A DNA stretch of 64,000 nt from MGIIa-K1 sp964577145 (lineage in GTDB: Archaea > Thermoplasmatota > Poseidoniia > Poseidoniales > Poseidoniaceae), in NCBI GenBank assembly GCA_964577145.1, contig CAZNXM010000003.1:1-64000 (forward strand). Reading direction: 5' to 3'. A program made the position numbers and the translations under genes. Every line of letters begins with the position of its first letter. Positions within the stretch are counted from its first letter, which is position 1. Under the pieces are notes generated by a model that had not been told where the DNA came from, did no database searches, and saw nothing but the letters and a program-made list of their open reading frames with translations. Below are positions 27,909-37,590 of this stretch, piece by piece.

Positions 27909-28120
27909 GGTAAACGCTATACTGCTAGCAATATTACCAATATTACAGGATTTGACATTTATCGAGTAATTTGATATTATTATATTTTTAATCAAAATAA
28001 AATTTATTTTTCGCATTTCGAGCAAGTGATACAATTAACTAATTTTGATACTATCCAATTGGAATTTAAACGAATCAGTTAAGGTGGACCTTGAATTCCC
28101 GAAGTTAGAGAGGGATTCAT
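27909..28120 (+). promoter_or_regulatory. AT-rich 212-base intergenic region
   Basis: The longest gene-free stretch of the window. It is strongly AT-rich between about 27975 and 28015 (runs such as TTATATTTTTAATC and AAAATAAAATTTATTTTT), unlike the rest of the window. A promoter for the giant beta-helix protein gene is the natural reading. GAGAGGG just before 28121 serves as its ribosome site. I see no RNA gene or repeat. Confidence 0.45.
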
Positions 28121-31100
28121 TTGGACAATACCAAGGCCCGTTACAGCATAGCAATGACCAGCATCTTTCTGATGTCTATCTTCGCAGGAATTGCGATGAT
28201 TCCATCAGCTTCTGCGGTAAATGAAACCACTTCGGGTACTATCACTGGTACAGAAACTTGGACTGGAGTGATGAATATGGATGGCGATATTCTCGTCGCC
28301 GGTGGAGCCAAATTGATTATCAATGCAGGAACAACCATCAATATTCCAGCAAATAGAAGCATTCACATTCAAGGTTCTATTTGTGCAGGTGATACTTCAT
28401 GTGGGGCTACACAGGGAAGTACCGGGTCTCCGGTACGCTTTATTTGGGGTGCTGCTGCTAGTGGACCTGCAAACCAGTCGCGCTGCTATGTAACAGGAAT
28501 TTGGAACCCAGACCTCTCATGTGGTTCCGGTATCTACCTTGATTCTACGATAGATCAATCTCTTACTAAATTGAATCATGTTACTCTCGATGGTGCGTTT
28601 GGGATTCCTATTGACATCGATGGTCAAGGGAATTACAAGTACGGTGCATTGATTTTTGATGGCGCTAGTGTACAAACTTCCAATCTAAATTTCAAGGATA
28701 TCAACACAACAAATGTACTCGTATTTTCGGGTGCTGCTCCAAAGATTGACGGCAGCACATTTGTCGTTGGTGCCGATGAAAATGGTTACCACGGTGCTGC
28801 GATTCAAGCATATGGTGCTGGTGCAGGATTAGTCACCATGGATGTCACAAATTCTGCATTCACCGGTGCTGAAACCGATTGTGGAAGCCAGGGTGGTGGG
28901 CGCTCAGCTATCTATCTGGAAAATTCGTTCGTGAACATGGACACAATTTCGATTACTCAGAATTCTTATGGTGCTTTCTTACGAAGCAGTAGTGGTTGGT
29001 TGACAAATTCGAATATCGCTACCAAGTGCAATGCGATTGACACGAATTCACACCTTGTTACCAACGAGTTTCGTCACACCTTCGTGATCAGTGATAACAC
29101 AATCACTCCTGCTGAAGGCGCAGGTATTACCGCATATGACGGTGCGATTGTATTGGCAGAGCGAAACACTATTTCAGGTGCTTCTGAAGGTTCAGGCTTT
29201 GGAATTCGCTCGTCTGAGGTTGTTATCAACAACAACGTAATTGGTCCTATCGAAGGATGGAATGGCCTGTGGATTTATGGTGAGTCAGATGTTTCTGCTG
29301 AGAATAACACAATTCTCAACACCGGTAGGGAAGCAGTTCTACTCGGTGAATATCACTACAACGACCAAGGTTGGAATGTCCCAGCGCCATCTAAGGCTCG
29401 ATTGTATTTCGCAAACAATGTTGTTTCCAACAATACGGGAACATGCAACTCCGAATGGATGTATGGTGGCGATTTCCCTTGCCCTGCTTTCCATCTATTC
29501 ATGACTTCTGCAACATTTATCGATAATACCGTGACTAATAATCTCGGAGATGGATTCAGAGTTAAGGGCGGAATTATTAACGCACAAGGCAATGATATCG
29601 AGGTCGGTGGATTTGCTGCAAACATCTCACTATATGATGATAAGTATGGCAACAAGTATGGAAGTATTGGCTACTTTGCAGAAAATACCTATACTAACGC
29701 TAGTCAGATTTACAATGTAACCGAGTCGAGAGTTGCAGTCCAATCGGAATACATGCCAGACCCAGGTGCAGGAGAGCAATATCCAGTTCAGTTGGCATGG
29801 TTAGGTGCAGAATGTCCGTGGGCAAATGATGAATGTCTACAAACGCCAACAACTGCTGACATGCCGCCGAGATTTATGCCACTTTCAATGGAATTGAATG
29901 TCAATGCAACAACTTTCACTTTCGCAGATGTACTGAACTTTGATCGCTCAAAGATTCACATTCAGAACCAAAACACTGCTTGGGGTGTACAAGTCGAACA
30001 AGGAGAATTAGTTCGCTATCAAGTAAAGGCAGACAATTCTCAGGTAGCAGACGCCCTTGTCAAAATCAAGGATGCAAATGGCAAGCCCCTGTACAATATG
30101 TCCACAGATGCATATGGATTCACTCAATGGGTAACTCTCCCATCCAACTTCCATATTGATACAAATTGGAATCATCTTGCAAATGATCCTGGTGAGGATT
30201 CATGTGGTGACGGAAGTGACAATGATGGAGACACATTGGTCGATGGTCAAGACCCTGATTGCCAAACTGGAAGGGAAATGCCATTGTACAGTGTTTCCGC
30301 AAGCAAATTTGGCAAAGGCACATCGGACCACGATTTCACTTTGACTGGAATGGTCGATGAGACAATTCATCTAAGCAATACTGCACCTTCGATTTCTATC
30401 GACCAAAACGATGGAACATCATTCCCTCGAACTGTTAGTTTGAGCGGTAGTGCACACGATGGAATTTCTGGACCATATTTCAATGATTATGATTCATATG
30501 TCAAGCAATTTGGATTAGTGAAGCGTGTCGAGATTCAGCCGCATGGCAGTTCGGATTGGTACCTTGCAACCGATACTTCGAATGCAGATGGTGAAGTTAC
30601 AGCACAGAATTGGCCTTTCAAGTCTTGGAGTTTTGACTGGGATATGTCCAATCACTTTGAGGAGGATGTTACATTCAGAGTAAAATCCTTTGATGGTATC
30701 GAAGATTCCATTGTAACAACTAGAGTTTTCAAACTCAACATTAATCCTCCAAATCTTGTGTTGGAGTCACCGATTGATGGTTCTACTCACAGTGGTTCTG
30801 ATATTCTGTTCAGTGGCACCGCAAGCGATGACTATCAGGGAGTTTGGGGAAGCGATATCAGGGACATCTGGTTCCAGGTTGAAGGTCCAAACAATTACTC
30901 TGCTAACTACCCAGCTGGAATGGGTGGTTCAAGCGTGTGGAGCGACAAATGGAATTTCTCATCATTGCCTTCTGGTGATTATACATTCACCGTGTGGGCT
31001 AGTGATTCAAATTATTGTCATGAGGAAGTTGACGTCTGTACTGCAGATACAATCACAGTGACTGTTGATAATGACAATCGCCTTCCAATTGTCCAAGTAA

Positions 31101-32395
31101 GTGAGCCACTTCCTTTCGATAGTATTCGTGCCTCTGAAGACACAATTATCTCAGGAGTTGCCAGAGACAATGATGGTCAAGTTACTCGAGTTGAGATTTC
31201 AATTGTCGATTTAGCAAGTGGAATTGAGTTACTTGATGGGCCCGACCCAATTACTAATTTCCAACCAAATGGTGCATGGGCAACATATTGGGACACAAGT
31301 GATCTAGTTCATGACCAACAGTATGAAATTCATGTAAAGGCATACGATGGTATTGATTATTCAATGATTGAAGTACTGAGAATTGTCATCGACAATCCAT
31401 CCGATGCGAACAACATCGCTCCAACATTTTCTCCAGATGGCTGGATTAGCACAATCACAATCTTCTGTGATGAGAAATCGAATGCTTTCAATAAATGCGG
31501 GGTAGGTGCAAGTATTAACCTGCTAGATTTCTTTAATGATTCAGATGGAGTTGGTCCAGATACAAGCCACATGGTTTTCGATATTTACGACGATCCCTCG
31601 ACACTAGTCGATGACGATTATGCGTACCACATCCAAATTGATGCTAAGGGTGTTGCAACTTACAACCCTATGAATTCAATGTCCTCTCACTCTTCTGAGA
31701 TATCGGAATGGTCTCTCGTAAATGTGATGTTTGAGGCTCGTGATGCACATGATTCTCCAGCATATTCCTATACGATTAATTTCATCGTTAAGGGTGTTGA
31801 ATTTACTGCAGTTAGAGAAGATGCAGGTGCTCTTGTATTCGGTGATGATGCCGAGTTCAGCGGTACAGGTTTGCCGGGAAGTCAAGTCAAAGCTAGATTA
31901 CTTTCTGGAAATCTATTACTAAACCAGACTACCGTCAAGGATGATGGAACATGGAATATGGCACTAACAGCTAGCCAATTAGGCGATGATGGTGTGTACG
32001 ATATTTACTTTGAGCAGGATGGTCAATACATCGGCAAAGGTGAAAAGAATGACAATTCAGAGTTCGCATTACAAAATGGATTGACTGCAGCATCAGGTAT
32101 TCCGGGATGGCTACTTGTTGTGTTCGTAGTAATCGGAATAGTAGTTCTTCTTGGTGTAGGTGCTTTCTTCTTCATTGAATTTGAAGAATTTGACGAAGAC
32201 GAGGAAGGTTCTGACGAGCAACAAAAGGATGAGGACCCCTATGCATGGGCAAAGGTGAGAGCAGCCGAGCAAGCAGTTGCAGCAGCAGCACCTGCACCTC
32301 AACCTGCTGCCGAGCCTCAGCATCCTGGTTGGCTATGGGACACACAATCAAATCAGTGGGTTCCAGACCCCAATTACCAGCCACCACAGCAGTAA
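28121..32395 (+). CDS. Giant surface protein: right-handed beta-helix, MopE-like motif, Ig-like modules, membrane anchor
   Basis: A 1424-residue protein starting at TTG with GAGAGGG seven bases upstream and a clear signal peptide (ITSIFLMS-type core ending PSASA). Residues about 50-560 contain short repeats of the parallel beta-helix kind (NN.I...G.....S...I..N.I). Near residue 695 there is CGDGSDNDGDTLVDGQDPDC, close to the MopE-like metal-binding motif. Ig-like modules follow (SGTASDD, SGVARDN), then one membrane helix (LLVVFVVIGIVVLLGVGAFFF), an acidic stretch, Ala/Pro-rich linker and a cytoplasmic end PGWLWDTQSNQWVPDPNY. Beta-helix proteins in this setting may bind or cleave polysaccharides, but no catalytic residues are evident. 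The STAND-ATPase gene begins 39 bases downstream. Confidence 0.8.
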   Translation: MDNTKARYSIAMTSIFLMSIFAGIAMIPSASAVNETTSGTITGTETWTGVMNMDGDILVAGGAKLIINAGTTINIPANRSIHIQGSICAGDTSCGATQGSTGSPVRFIWGAAASGPANQSRCYVTGIWNPDLSCGSGIYLDSTIDQSLTKLNHVTLDGAFGIPIDIDGQGNYKYGALIFDGASVQTSNLNFKDINTTNVLVFSGAAPKIDGSTFVVGADENGYHGAAIQAYGAGAGLVTMDVTNSAFTGAETDCGSQGGGRSAIYLENSFVNMDTISITQNSYGAFLRSSSGWLTNSNIATKCNAIDTNSHLVTNEFRHTFVISDNTITPAEGAGITAYDGAIVLAERNTISGASEGSGFGIRSSEVVINNNVIGPIEGWNGLWIYGESDVSAENNTILNTGREAVLLGEYHYNDQGWNVPAPSKARLYFANNVVSNNTGTCNSEWMYGGDFPCPAFHLFMTSATFIDNTVTNNLGDGFRVKGGIINAQGNDIEVGGFAANISLYDDKYGNKYGSIGYFAENTYTNASQIYNVTESRVAVQSEYMPDPGAGEQYPVQLAWLGAECPWANDECLQTPTTADMPPRFMPLSMELNVNATTFTFADVLNFDRSKIHIQNQNTAWGVQVEQGELVRYQVKADNSQVADALVKIKDANGKPLYNMSTDAYGFTQWVTLPSNFHIDTNWNHLANDPGEDSCGDGSDNDGDTLVDGQDPDCQTGREMPLYSVSASKFGKGTSDHDFTLTGMVDETIHLSNTAPSISIDQNDGTSFPRTVSLSGSAHDGISGPYFNDYDSYVKQFGLVKRVEIQPHGSSDWYLATDTSNADGEVTAQNWPFKSWSFDWDMSNHFEEDVTFRVKSFDGIEDSIVTTRVFKLNINPPNLVLESPIDGSTHSGSDILFSGTASDDYQGVWGSDIRDIWFQVEGPNNYSANYPAGMGGSSVWSDKWNFSSLPSGDYTFTVWASDSNYCHEEVDVCTADTITVTVDNDNRLPIVQVSEPLPFDSIRASEDTIISGVARDNDGQVTRVEISIVDLASGIELLDGPDPITNFQPNGAWATYWDTSDLVHDQQYEIHVKAYDGIDYSMIEVLRIVIDNPSDANNIAPTFSPDGWISTITIFCDEKSNAFNKCGVGASINLLDFFNDSDGVGPDTSHMVFDIYDDPSTLVDDDYAYHIQIDAKGVATYNPMNSMSSHSSEISEWSLVNVMFEARDAHDSPAYSYTINFIVKGVEFTAVREDAGALVFGDDAEFSGTGLPGSQVKARLLSGNLLLNQTTVKDDGTWNMALTASQLGDDGVYDIYFEQDGQYIGKGEKNDNSEFALQNGLTAASGIPGWLLVVFVVIGIVVLLGVGAFFFIEFEEFDEDEEGSDEQQKDEDPYAWAKVRAAEQAVAAAAPAPQPAAEPQHPGWLWDTQSNQWVPDPNYQPPQQ

Positions 32396-32434
32396 TTGTC
32401 AACACAGACTACCATAACACTCTAAGAGGAACCA

Positions 32435-34975
32435 GTGGGCGTTGATGATATGGTCGCGAAACCTAAACCAGGGGTACAAGAGAGAATACTTCTCCACCTT
32501 TCTGATTTTTCGGATTTTATGAATTCGGTTGAGGTTCCGTTCGCACTTTCGCAGATGGGAATTGCAAACGCAGTTGCGATTGCGAGGTCAAATGTACCTA
32601 GGGCAATCGCTGGTCTCAAGGATCAAGGCCTGCTAATTGAGCGGCAAGCACACGTTCAAGGAGTCAGCCGTAAAAGGAAGGCATATTTCTTGACCGATAC
32701 GGGGATGGTACTGGCAGATGAGACTTGGAAGAGACTCCGTGATTTCTCACTGCGGTGCATTTTACCCGATGGTCAAACGATTAGTTCTACCTTAGGTGAA
32801 GTGCAAGACCAACTTCCATTTTCGATGAGGCCGGTTGATGTCATTAGGTATCTGGATGATAATGGAGTTCTCGATGTTCGCTCATTATCGGCAGAGCTTG
32901 TTGAGAGGGACCTCTCAAAACATGTTGAGAAGCAATTGGTTTCAAGTCTAGGAGATTTACCACGGCTCCGCCATTTCTATGGCAGATCTCAGGAACTCGA
33001 GAATATGGTCAATCTCTTGGAAGCGAGGTCAACAACATTGATGATTCCCGGAATTGCTGGAATTGGAAAAACAGCAATGGCTGCAAAAATCATTGAATCA
33101 TTTATGCATCGCCGTAATCTTCTCTATCATAGATGTCAAGACTGGGATGGTAGCAGGGCACTGTTCGAAAATATTGCTGATTGGTTATCCAATATCGGTG
33201 ACCCAATGCTTTCGGAATATATCTCTGCCACACCGGTGCCAAAACCTGGTGATGCAGCTGATTTAATCATTGACGCACTCGATAATACTCCGGCACTAAT
33301 CGTGATTGATGATTATCACAAAGTGAGTGACAAGGCATTGCATCAGATGGTACAAGCATTGTCTAGAGGCCTTGTTGATAGCGAAGGTGATGTAGGACTG
33401 GTGATTTTCTCGCGTTCATTCAAGCCTGTAGTGCCAATGAAGGATGCAGAGGGGAAAATTGTGAGCCTTGTTCTCCCATTGGAAGGCCTTGATCAAGATT
33501 CATGTAGAAGTCTTCTCTCCACTTTCGAAGATTTGGATAATGAGACATTGCTATACATTCATTCCCTATCAAGAGGCCACCCCTTAGTTCTGGAATTAAT
33601 CAACCGCGGTGCTTCGGCAGGTGCATTCCATGAAACATTAGAGAATTATGTAAATATCGAGATTTTCTCTAAATTGAGTGGGGAACAGAAACGCCTCCTT
33701 GGAGTTCTTTCTGTTTTCCGTGAACCTATTCCATTAGCAGCACTTACCGAGCAGGATTTGAACATTGATGAATTAGATTCCCTCGTTGAGGCTGGACTTG
33801 CTAGGCAAGCTGATTCTGATGCATATGACGTACACGATTTGATTCGTGAGTTCTTACTTCAGAGTTTAGACCACCAGACGAAAGAAGAATTGCACAATAA
33901 GGCTGTTCTGTGGTATGAAAAGCAGGGCAGTGGGCCACTGATTGCTATGGAATTGATCTACCATTTAATCAGTAGTTCTCGGCATGAGGACGCTGGTGAA
34001 ATCATTGTTCAACAAGGAAGAAATCTGATCAAAGAAGGGTACATAGAATTACTTGGATTGTTAGAAGCGATTGACTTGTCGGAGATTCAAGAGGAGAATG
34101 CTTGCAGAATTGATTGTCTCAAGGGCGAGGTTCTTTCACTACTGGGGAGATTTGCTGAGGCTGAATCTGCATTCAATTCAGCCCGTGCTCCTGCAGAAGC
34201 AGCGGGAATCCAAGATGTAATTGCCGACCTTCATTCCAACCTTGCAGATATCGCATTAAAGCGTGGTGAAACTGAATCTTCATTGACAATGCATCGTAAT
34301 GCGCTTGAATTATTCATTCAAATGGGTGATGCAGTCGGCGCTGCACGCTCTTACAATAATATGGGCTACATCATGCGTCGCGGTGGAGATAAAGTCAAGG
34401 CTCTTGAGGCATATGGTGAGGTTGAAGCAATACTTTCAGATGATAGTTCTGAGGAACTTATTCCAGCACAATTGATTCTTGCTCGAGCACTGATTGACCT
34501 TGGCGAAGTAGACCGAGCCAGAGACCACGCTCTCAATGCGTACGAAGCATCGTCTGATGGTGCTGACCTGATTCTACACGCAAGGTCGCGAGCAGTTCTT
34601 GGTAGATACTATGCCAAGGTAGGAGACTCAGACCTAGCATTGCATCACTATTCGGACGCACTAGAGGTAATGGGAGAGGCAGGAGACCCTCATGCACTTG
34701 TTGAAGTCAGTATTCTTCTCGGTGAAGTTCTACAGGATAGTGGGCGTGTTGATGAGGCACTCGAGAGATATCGCGCAGCCCTTCTAATCGCCGAAGGAAA
34801 CGATCTAAGGATGCAAATCGGAGAGTTGCTTTCACGTCTTGGTGGTGTAGCTCCCGACCGGCAGAGACGAATGGAATATCTTCAAAGAGCACTTTCGGTA
34901 TTCAGAGAATTAGGTGCACAAGCAAGGATGCGTGAGGTCCAGATGATGGTTCACACCGCCGTGATGGGACGCTGA
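32435..34975 (+). CDS. STAND-class ATPase with N-terminal winged helix and C-terminal TPRs (MalT-like regulator)
   Basis: An 846-residue cytosolic protein. Residues 10-110 look like a winged helix (SNVPRAIAGLKDQGLLIERQA..., a marR/arsR-like wing). The NTPase core has a Walker A PGIAGIGKTA (GIAGIGKT at 206-213) and Walker B ALIVIDDY (D292, D293). After a degenerate winged-helix-like part (about 420-480), repeated helical pairs (A..AY.......A...) from residue 560 to 830 are TPRs. Such NB-ARC/STAND proteins switch on ligand binding and act as transcription regulators or defence sensors; the DNA-binding N-terminus favours a regulator. Start: GTG with AGAGGA four bases upstream (an ATG five codons later lacks one). 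It lies beside surface-protein and pilin-like genes, which are possible targets. Confidence 0.85.
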   Translation: MGVDDMVAKPKPGVQERILLHLSDFSDFMNSVEVPFALSQMGIANAVAIARSNVPRAIAGLKDQGLLIERQAHVQGVSRKRKAYFLTDTGMVLADETWKRLRDFSLRCILPDGQTISSTLGEVQDQLPFSMRPVDVIRYLDDNGVLDVRSLSAELVERDLSKHVEKQLVSSLGDLPRLRHFYGRSQELENMVNLLEARSTTLMIPGIAGIGKTAMAAKIIESFMHRRNLLYHRCQDWDGSRALFENIADWLSNIGDPMLSEYISATPVPKPGDAADLIIDALDNTPALIVIDDYHKVSDKALHQMVQALSRGLVDSEGDVGLVIFSRSFKPVVPMKDAEGKIVSLVLPLEGLDQDSCRSLLSTFEDLDNETLLYIHSLSRGHPLVLELINRGASAGAFHETLENYVNIEIFSKLSGEQKRLLGVLSVFREPIPLAALTEQDLNIDELDSLVEAGLARQADSDAYDVHDLIREFLLQSLDHQTKEELHNKAVLWYEKQGSGPLIAMELIYHLISSSRHEDAGEIIVQQGRNLIKEGYIELLGLLEAIDLSEIQEENACRIDCLKGEVLSLLGRFAEAESAFNSARAPAEAAGIQDVIADLHSNLADIALKRGETESSLTMHRNALELFIQMGDAVGAARSYNNMGYIMRRGGDKVKALEAYGEVEAILSDDSSEELIPAQLILARALIDLGEVDRARDHALNAYEASSDGADLILHARSRAVLGRYYAKVGDSDLALHHYSDALEVMGEAGDPHALVEVSILLGEVLQDSGRVDEALERYRAALLIAEGNDLRMQIGELLSRLGGVAPDRQRRMEYLQRALSVFRELGAQARMREVQMMVHTAVMGR

Positions 34976-35446
34976 TTAGAAATTAGGGCCACTGATGGAT
35001 ATCCTAGTGATGCCATTTTCATGTATTACCCATATTTGCGTTGTACCTGAGAGTGATATCGAGCCTTCATAATCTCCGGAGCCCGTCCCCGAAATACTGA
35101 GCGTCGTATCGAGTTCATCCTCAAAATGGTCTAATGATAATCCATCTTCACTAAGTGAAAGAGTGAATAAACTTTCATCGGCCTCGGTTAATCTCCATTC
35201 AACAGATTCAGCATATTTCACATCTTCACCTTGTCTACTTGCGCTATCAGCGCGTTCAACCGCAGCAGCAATATCAGCCATGTTCGCATCAATGGCGGTT
35301 TCGTTCCATCTTTGCCTAGTTGAAGTTTCGATTTCAAAAGTCCAAACTGCAAACATTGAAAGTAATAGAACTCCGAGTAGGAATGTAAAGACATAGCCTA
35401 ATTCTGTCGATGCGGCCTCTACATCATTCTTGAGTTTCCCGTTCAT
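34976..35446 (-). CDS. Pilin-like small exported protein
   Basis: 156 residues. A short charged start (MNGKLKNDVEAAS) leads into one hydrophobic helix (LGYVFTFLLGVLLLSMFAVW), followed by a soluble beta-rich domain of about 115 residues. This is the organisation of archaeal type IV pilin-like proteins, in which PibD-type peptidase trims the start and the helix packs in the fibre. The ATG overlaps the stop of the 715-residue gene upstream by four bases (ATGA), making this the last gene of a three-gene operon. It is convergent with and abuts the STAND-ATPase gene. The exact family is not recognised; haloarchaea have similar clusters of pilin-like unknowns. Confidence 0.7.
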   Translation of the reverse strand: MNGKLKNDVEAASTELGYVFTFLLGVLLLSMFAVWTFEIETSTRQRWNETAIDANMADIAAAVERADSASRQGEDVKYAESVEWRLTEADESLFTLSLSEDGLSLDHFEDELDTTLSISGTGSGDYEGSISLSGTTQIWVIHENGITRISISGPNF

Positions 35447-37590
35447 ATTCTAGCCTCCGTAACATGGGCTTCAATACTACTTATTTGCAAATTGAATTGG
35501 ATTGGGAGACCACCTGTGTGCCACACCGCTTCACTTGGACCATGTGAAGGGATAGGAACCCATCCTGTATAGTCGTCAAGTAAATCCATTCTTCCTGGAG
35601 TGACAATCCAATCCTCTGATGCCTCGAGGTCTTGAGAGGACCAAGAGGCAATAGCATCACCATATGGCCCAGCCCATCCTCTGCGTACTTCGTATGCAGT
35701 AGTTGATGCAAGGCTTTCTCTGTTGGTTAATTCCAAATTTAAATTCATGACTCCTGCTCCAGAGACACTATTCGAAGTTGGATGCATTGATGGGATTGTA
35801 GCAGAGAAGCGTGGACCTGGGCCCCCTCTATCGGTTGGACCTTGGAGGATTAGAGGTTTCAGTTCTGGATGATTGGTTACTACGGCACCAGCAGACCATG
35901 CGACTTCTAAGCCACTAATAGATGAATCAAATTCATAAGTAAAACGAGAAAGATGGAAGGCCCAAGCGGTTGCAATTGTAGAATGGCTCGAATCACCAAT
36001 ATTGCCGATAAGATCGATGCCTATACTCGCCGGATGAGCTCCACTTTTCCACGCAGCGATTATGCCTCCCTCAAGAAGACCATTCAAATTCGCCCAAGGT
36101 AACTGGACCTCAATCCAACCTGAAGCAGTAGTGTCTACCATGATGCAACGAGGAGAACCATCGTGTCGTAGTGAAAGCAATCCGGAATCTCCATCATCAC
36201 GAATAACCGTTAGTGCATCTCCGTCAGTACTTGTCAATGTATCATCGGATGCTGGTGTTATTGTGGTCGATGGAGCATCGGTGTCAAGTGTTCCATTTGC
36301 AGAACTCATATTCCACGAAGTTTCCATGCCAGACAGTTGCACCTCATTGACAGAACCTTCCTCTAGGAAAAATTCCGAACCTGAAAGGCGACCAGTATCG
36401 CTTGCTCCAAGCAAATCTAGCCCATTTGTTCCAGAAGCCCAAGACAGCATTACCGCTTGGCTTGATTCGATAATAGCTGCATCAACGAGTCCCGCTGCAG
36501 GCCAGTCTACTTCGATTGTTGAATCTGCGGGAACTGAGGTTCCACCATTGCGCCAAGTAATAGTTGCAGAATTATCGCTTGGGTTTGACAGAACCAATTT
36601 ACCATCTACGAATGGTGGGATAAATCGTTTTGACAACATCGAACCATCACTACCTGGCCACGCAGTCCTTCCTTCATCAGAGAACATTACCATCAAACGA
36701 GCATCGCTATCTGAAAATACTTCGAGTAGTGTATCCTCGGTAGCTGTGAAAGTGCGGGTCCAATAATTTGCCGAATGCAAAGTAGTCGGATGGACTTCCA
36801 CTTGCGTTCCTGAGTCACCTTCCATTGCCCATTGCACCATCAGATCATCCTCTGCAAGCATGTGAATTGTGGTAGTACCCGTTGCAAGTGGAATCGCCCA
36901 ATGTCTGCCCTCTCCGGTTGCAGGCTCTGCTTTGGAGGGTGGATGAATCGAAACTCCACCATCACCTTGGATTGCAAAACCTGTTAGTTCATGGCTTGAA
37001 GAAAATTCTTCATCGCTGTCGATAACTAATACTTCGCCTACCTTCAGTGAAAAGACATCCTCGCCCTGTGAGATTTCAACTGGACCTAATGGAATCGCCA
37101 ATCCATGTGCAGGTGTGATGATGTATGAATCGGCATTAGAATAGGGTGTATAGATGAAATCTCTGTCGGGGCCAAGTCGCATATCCTCTGTACATATTGC
37201 TTGAACATGGCCCTCTGGGTGGCGAATTTCCATATTATTGTCGAGAGTTAGGGCATCCCTAATCCGGAAGGAATTATCCTCGTACCATGATGCTGAATAC
37301 CACATCCCACCACGGACTCGGTCCCAACGCATTTCACCATCTACCGGAATTAACTCATATTCCGTCTTATCACCAGGCATCCCCGATTCGGAGAGAATTG
37401 TGACTTCATGACCAAAACTGGTTAACTGCGCTTCCATATCATGCCGCTTGACAGAACCTTCCAATTCTTGAATAACAGGCATCATGGAAAGCAACATCAT
37501 TCCAATGATGGAAATAACTCCACCAAAGAGTAAGACCGTAGCGACAGCAGCACTCACTGCATCATCATCTCTTCGCAATTCTCCTTTCAT
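35443..37590 (-). CDS. Large pilin-like exported protein (715 residues)
   Basis: The N-terminus (MKGELRRDDDAVSAAVATVLLFGGVISIIGMMLLS) has the basic start, Ala-Val-Ser and hydrophobic helix of archaeal pilin-like proteins, but the soluble part is about 670 residues, several times the usual pilin length. The body is beta-rich with Trp/Ser/Gly-rich motifs and many N-X-S/T sequons. It resembles in layout the haloarchaeal DUF7289-type proteins, though at this length I cannot claim membership. Genes on both sides overlap it by four bases, and GGTGAG precedes its ATG. A tip adhesin of a pilus is a reasonable inference. Confidence 0.7.
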   Translation of the reverse strand: MKGELRRDDDAVSAAVATVLLFGGVISIIGMMLLSMMPVIQELEGSVKRHDMEAQLTSFGHEVTILSESGMPGDKTEYELIPVDGEMRWDRVRGGMWYSASWYEDNSFRIRDALTLDNNMEIRHPEGHVQAICTEDMRLGPDRDFIYTPYSNADSYIITPAHGLAIPLGPVEISQGEDVFSLKVGEVLVIDSDEEFSSSHELTGFAIQGDGGVSIHPPSKAEPATGEGRHWAIPLATGTTTIHMLAEDDLMVQWAMEGDSGTQVEVHPTTLHSANYWTRTFTATEDTLLEVFSDSDARLMVMFSDEGRTAWPGSDGSMLSKRFIPPFVDGKLVLSNPSDNSATITWRNGGTSVPADSTIEVDWPAAGLVDAAIIESSQAVMLSWASGTNGLDLLGASDTGRLSGSEFFLEEGSVNEVQLSGMETSWNMSSANGTLDTDAPSTTITPASDDTLTSTDGDALTVIRDDGDSGLLSLRHDGSPRCIMVDTTASGWIEVQLPWANLNGLLEGGIIAAWKSGAHPASIGIDLIGNIGDSSHSTIATAWAFHLSRFTYEFDSSISGLEVAWSAGAVVTNHPELKPLILQGPTDRGGPGPRFSATIPSMHPTSNSVSGAGVMNLNLELTNRESLASTTAYEVRRGWAGPYGDAIASWSSQDLEASEDWIVTPGRMDLLDDYTGWVPIPSHGPSEAVWHTGGLPIQFNLQISSIEAHVTEARI

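Noticed and set aside
36062..36766. 234-codon open frame on the plus strand
   Set aside because: Antisense to the large pilin-like gene, which has clear 4-base overlaps with both neighbours; the shadow has none.
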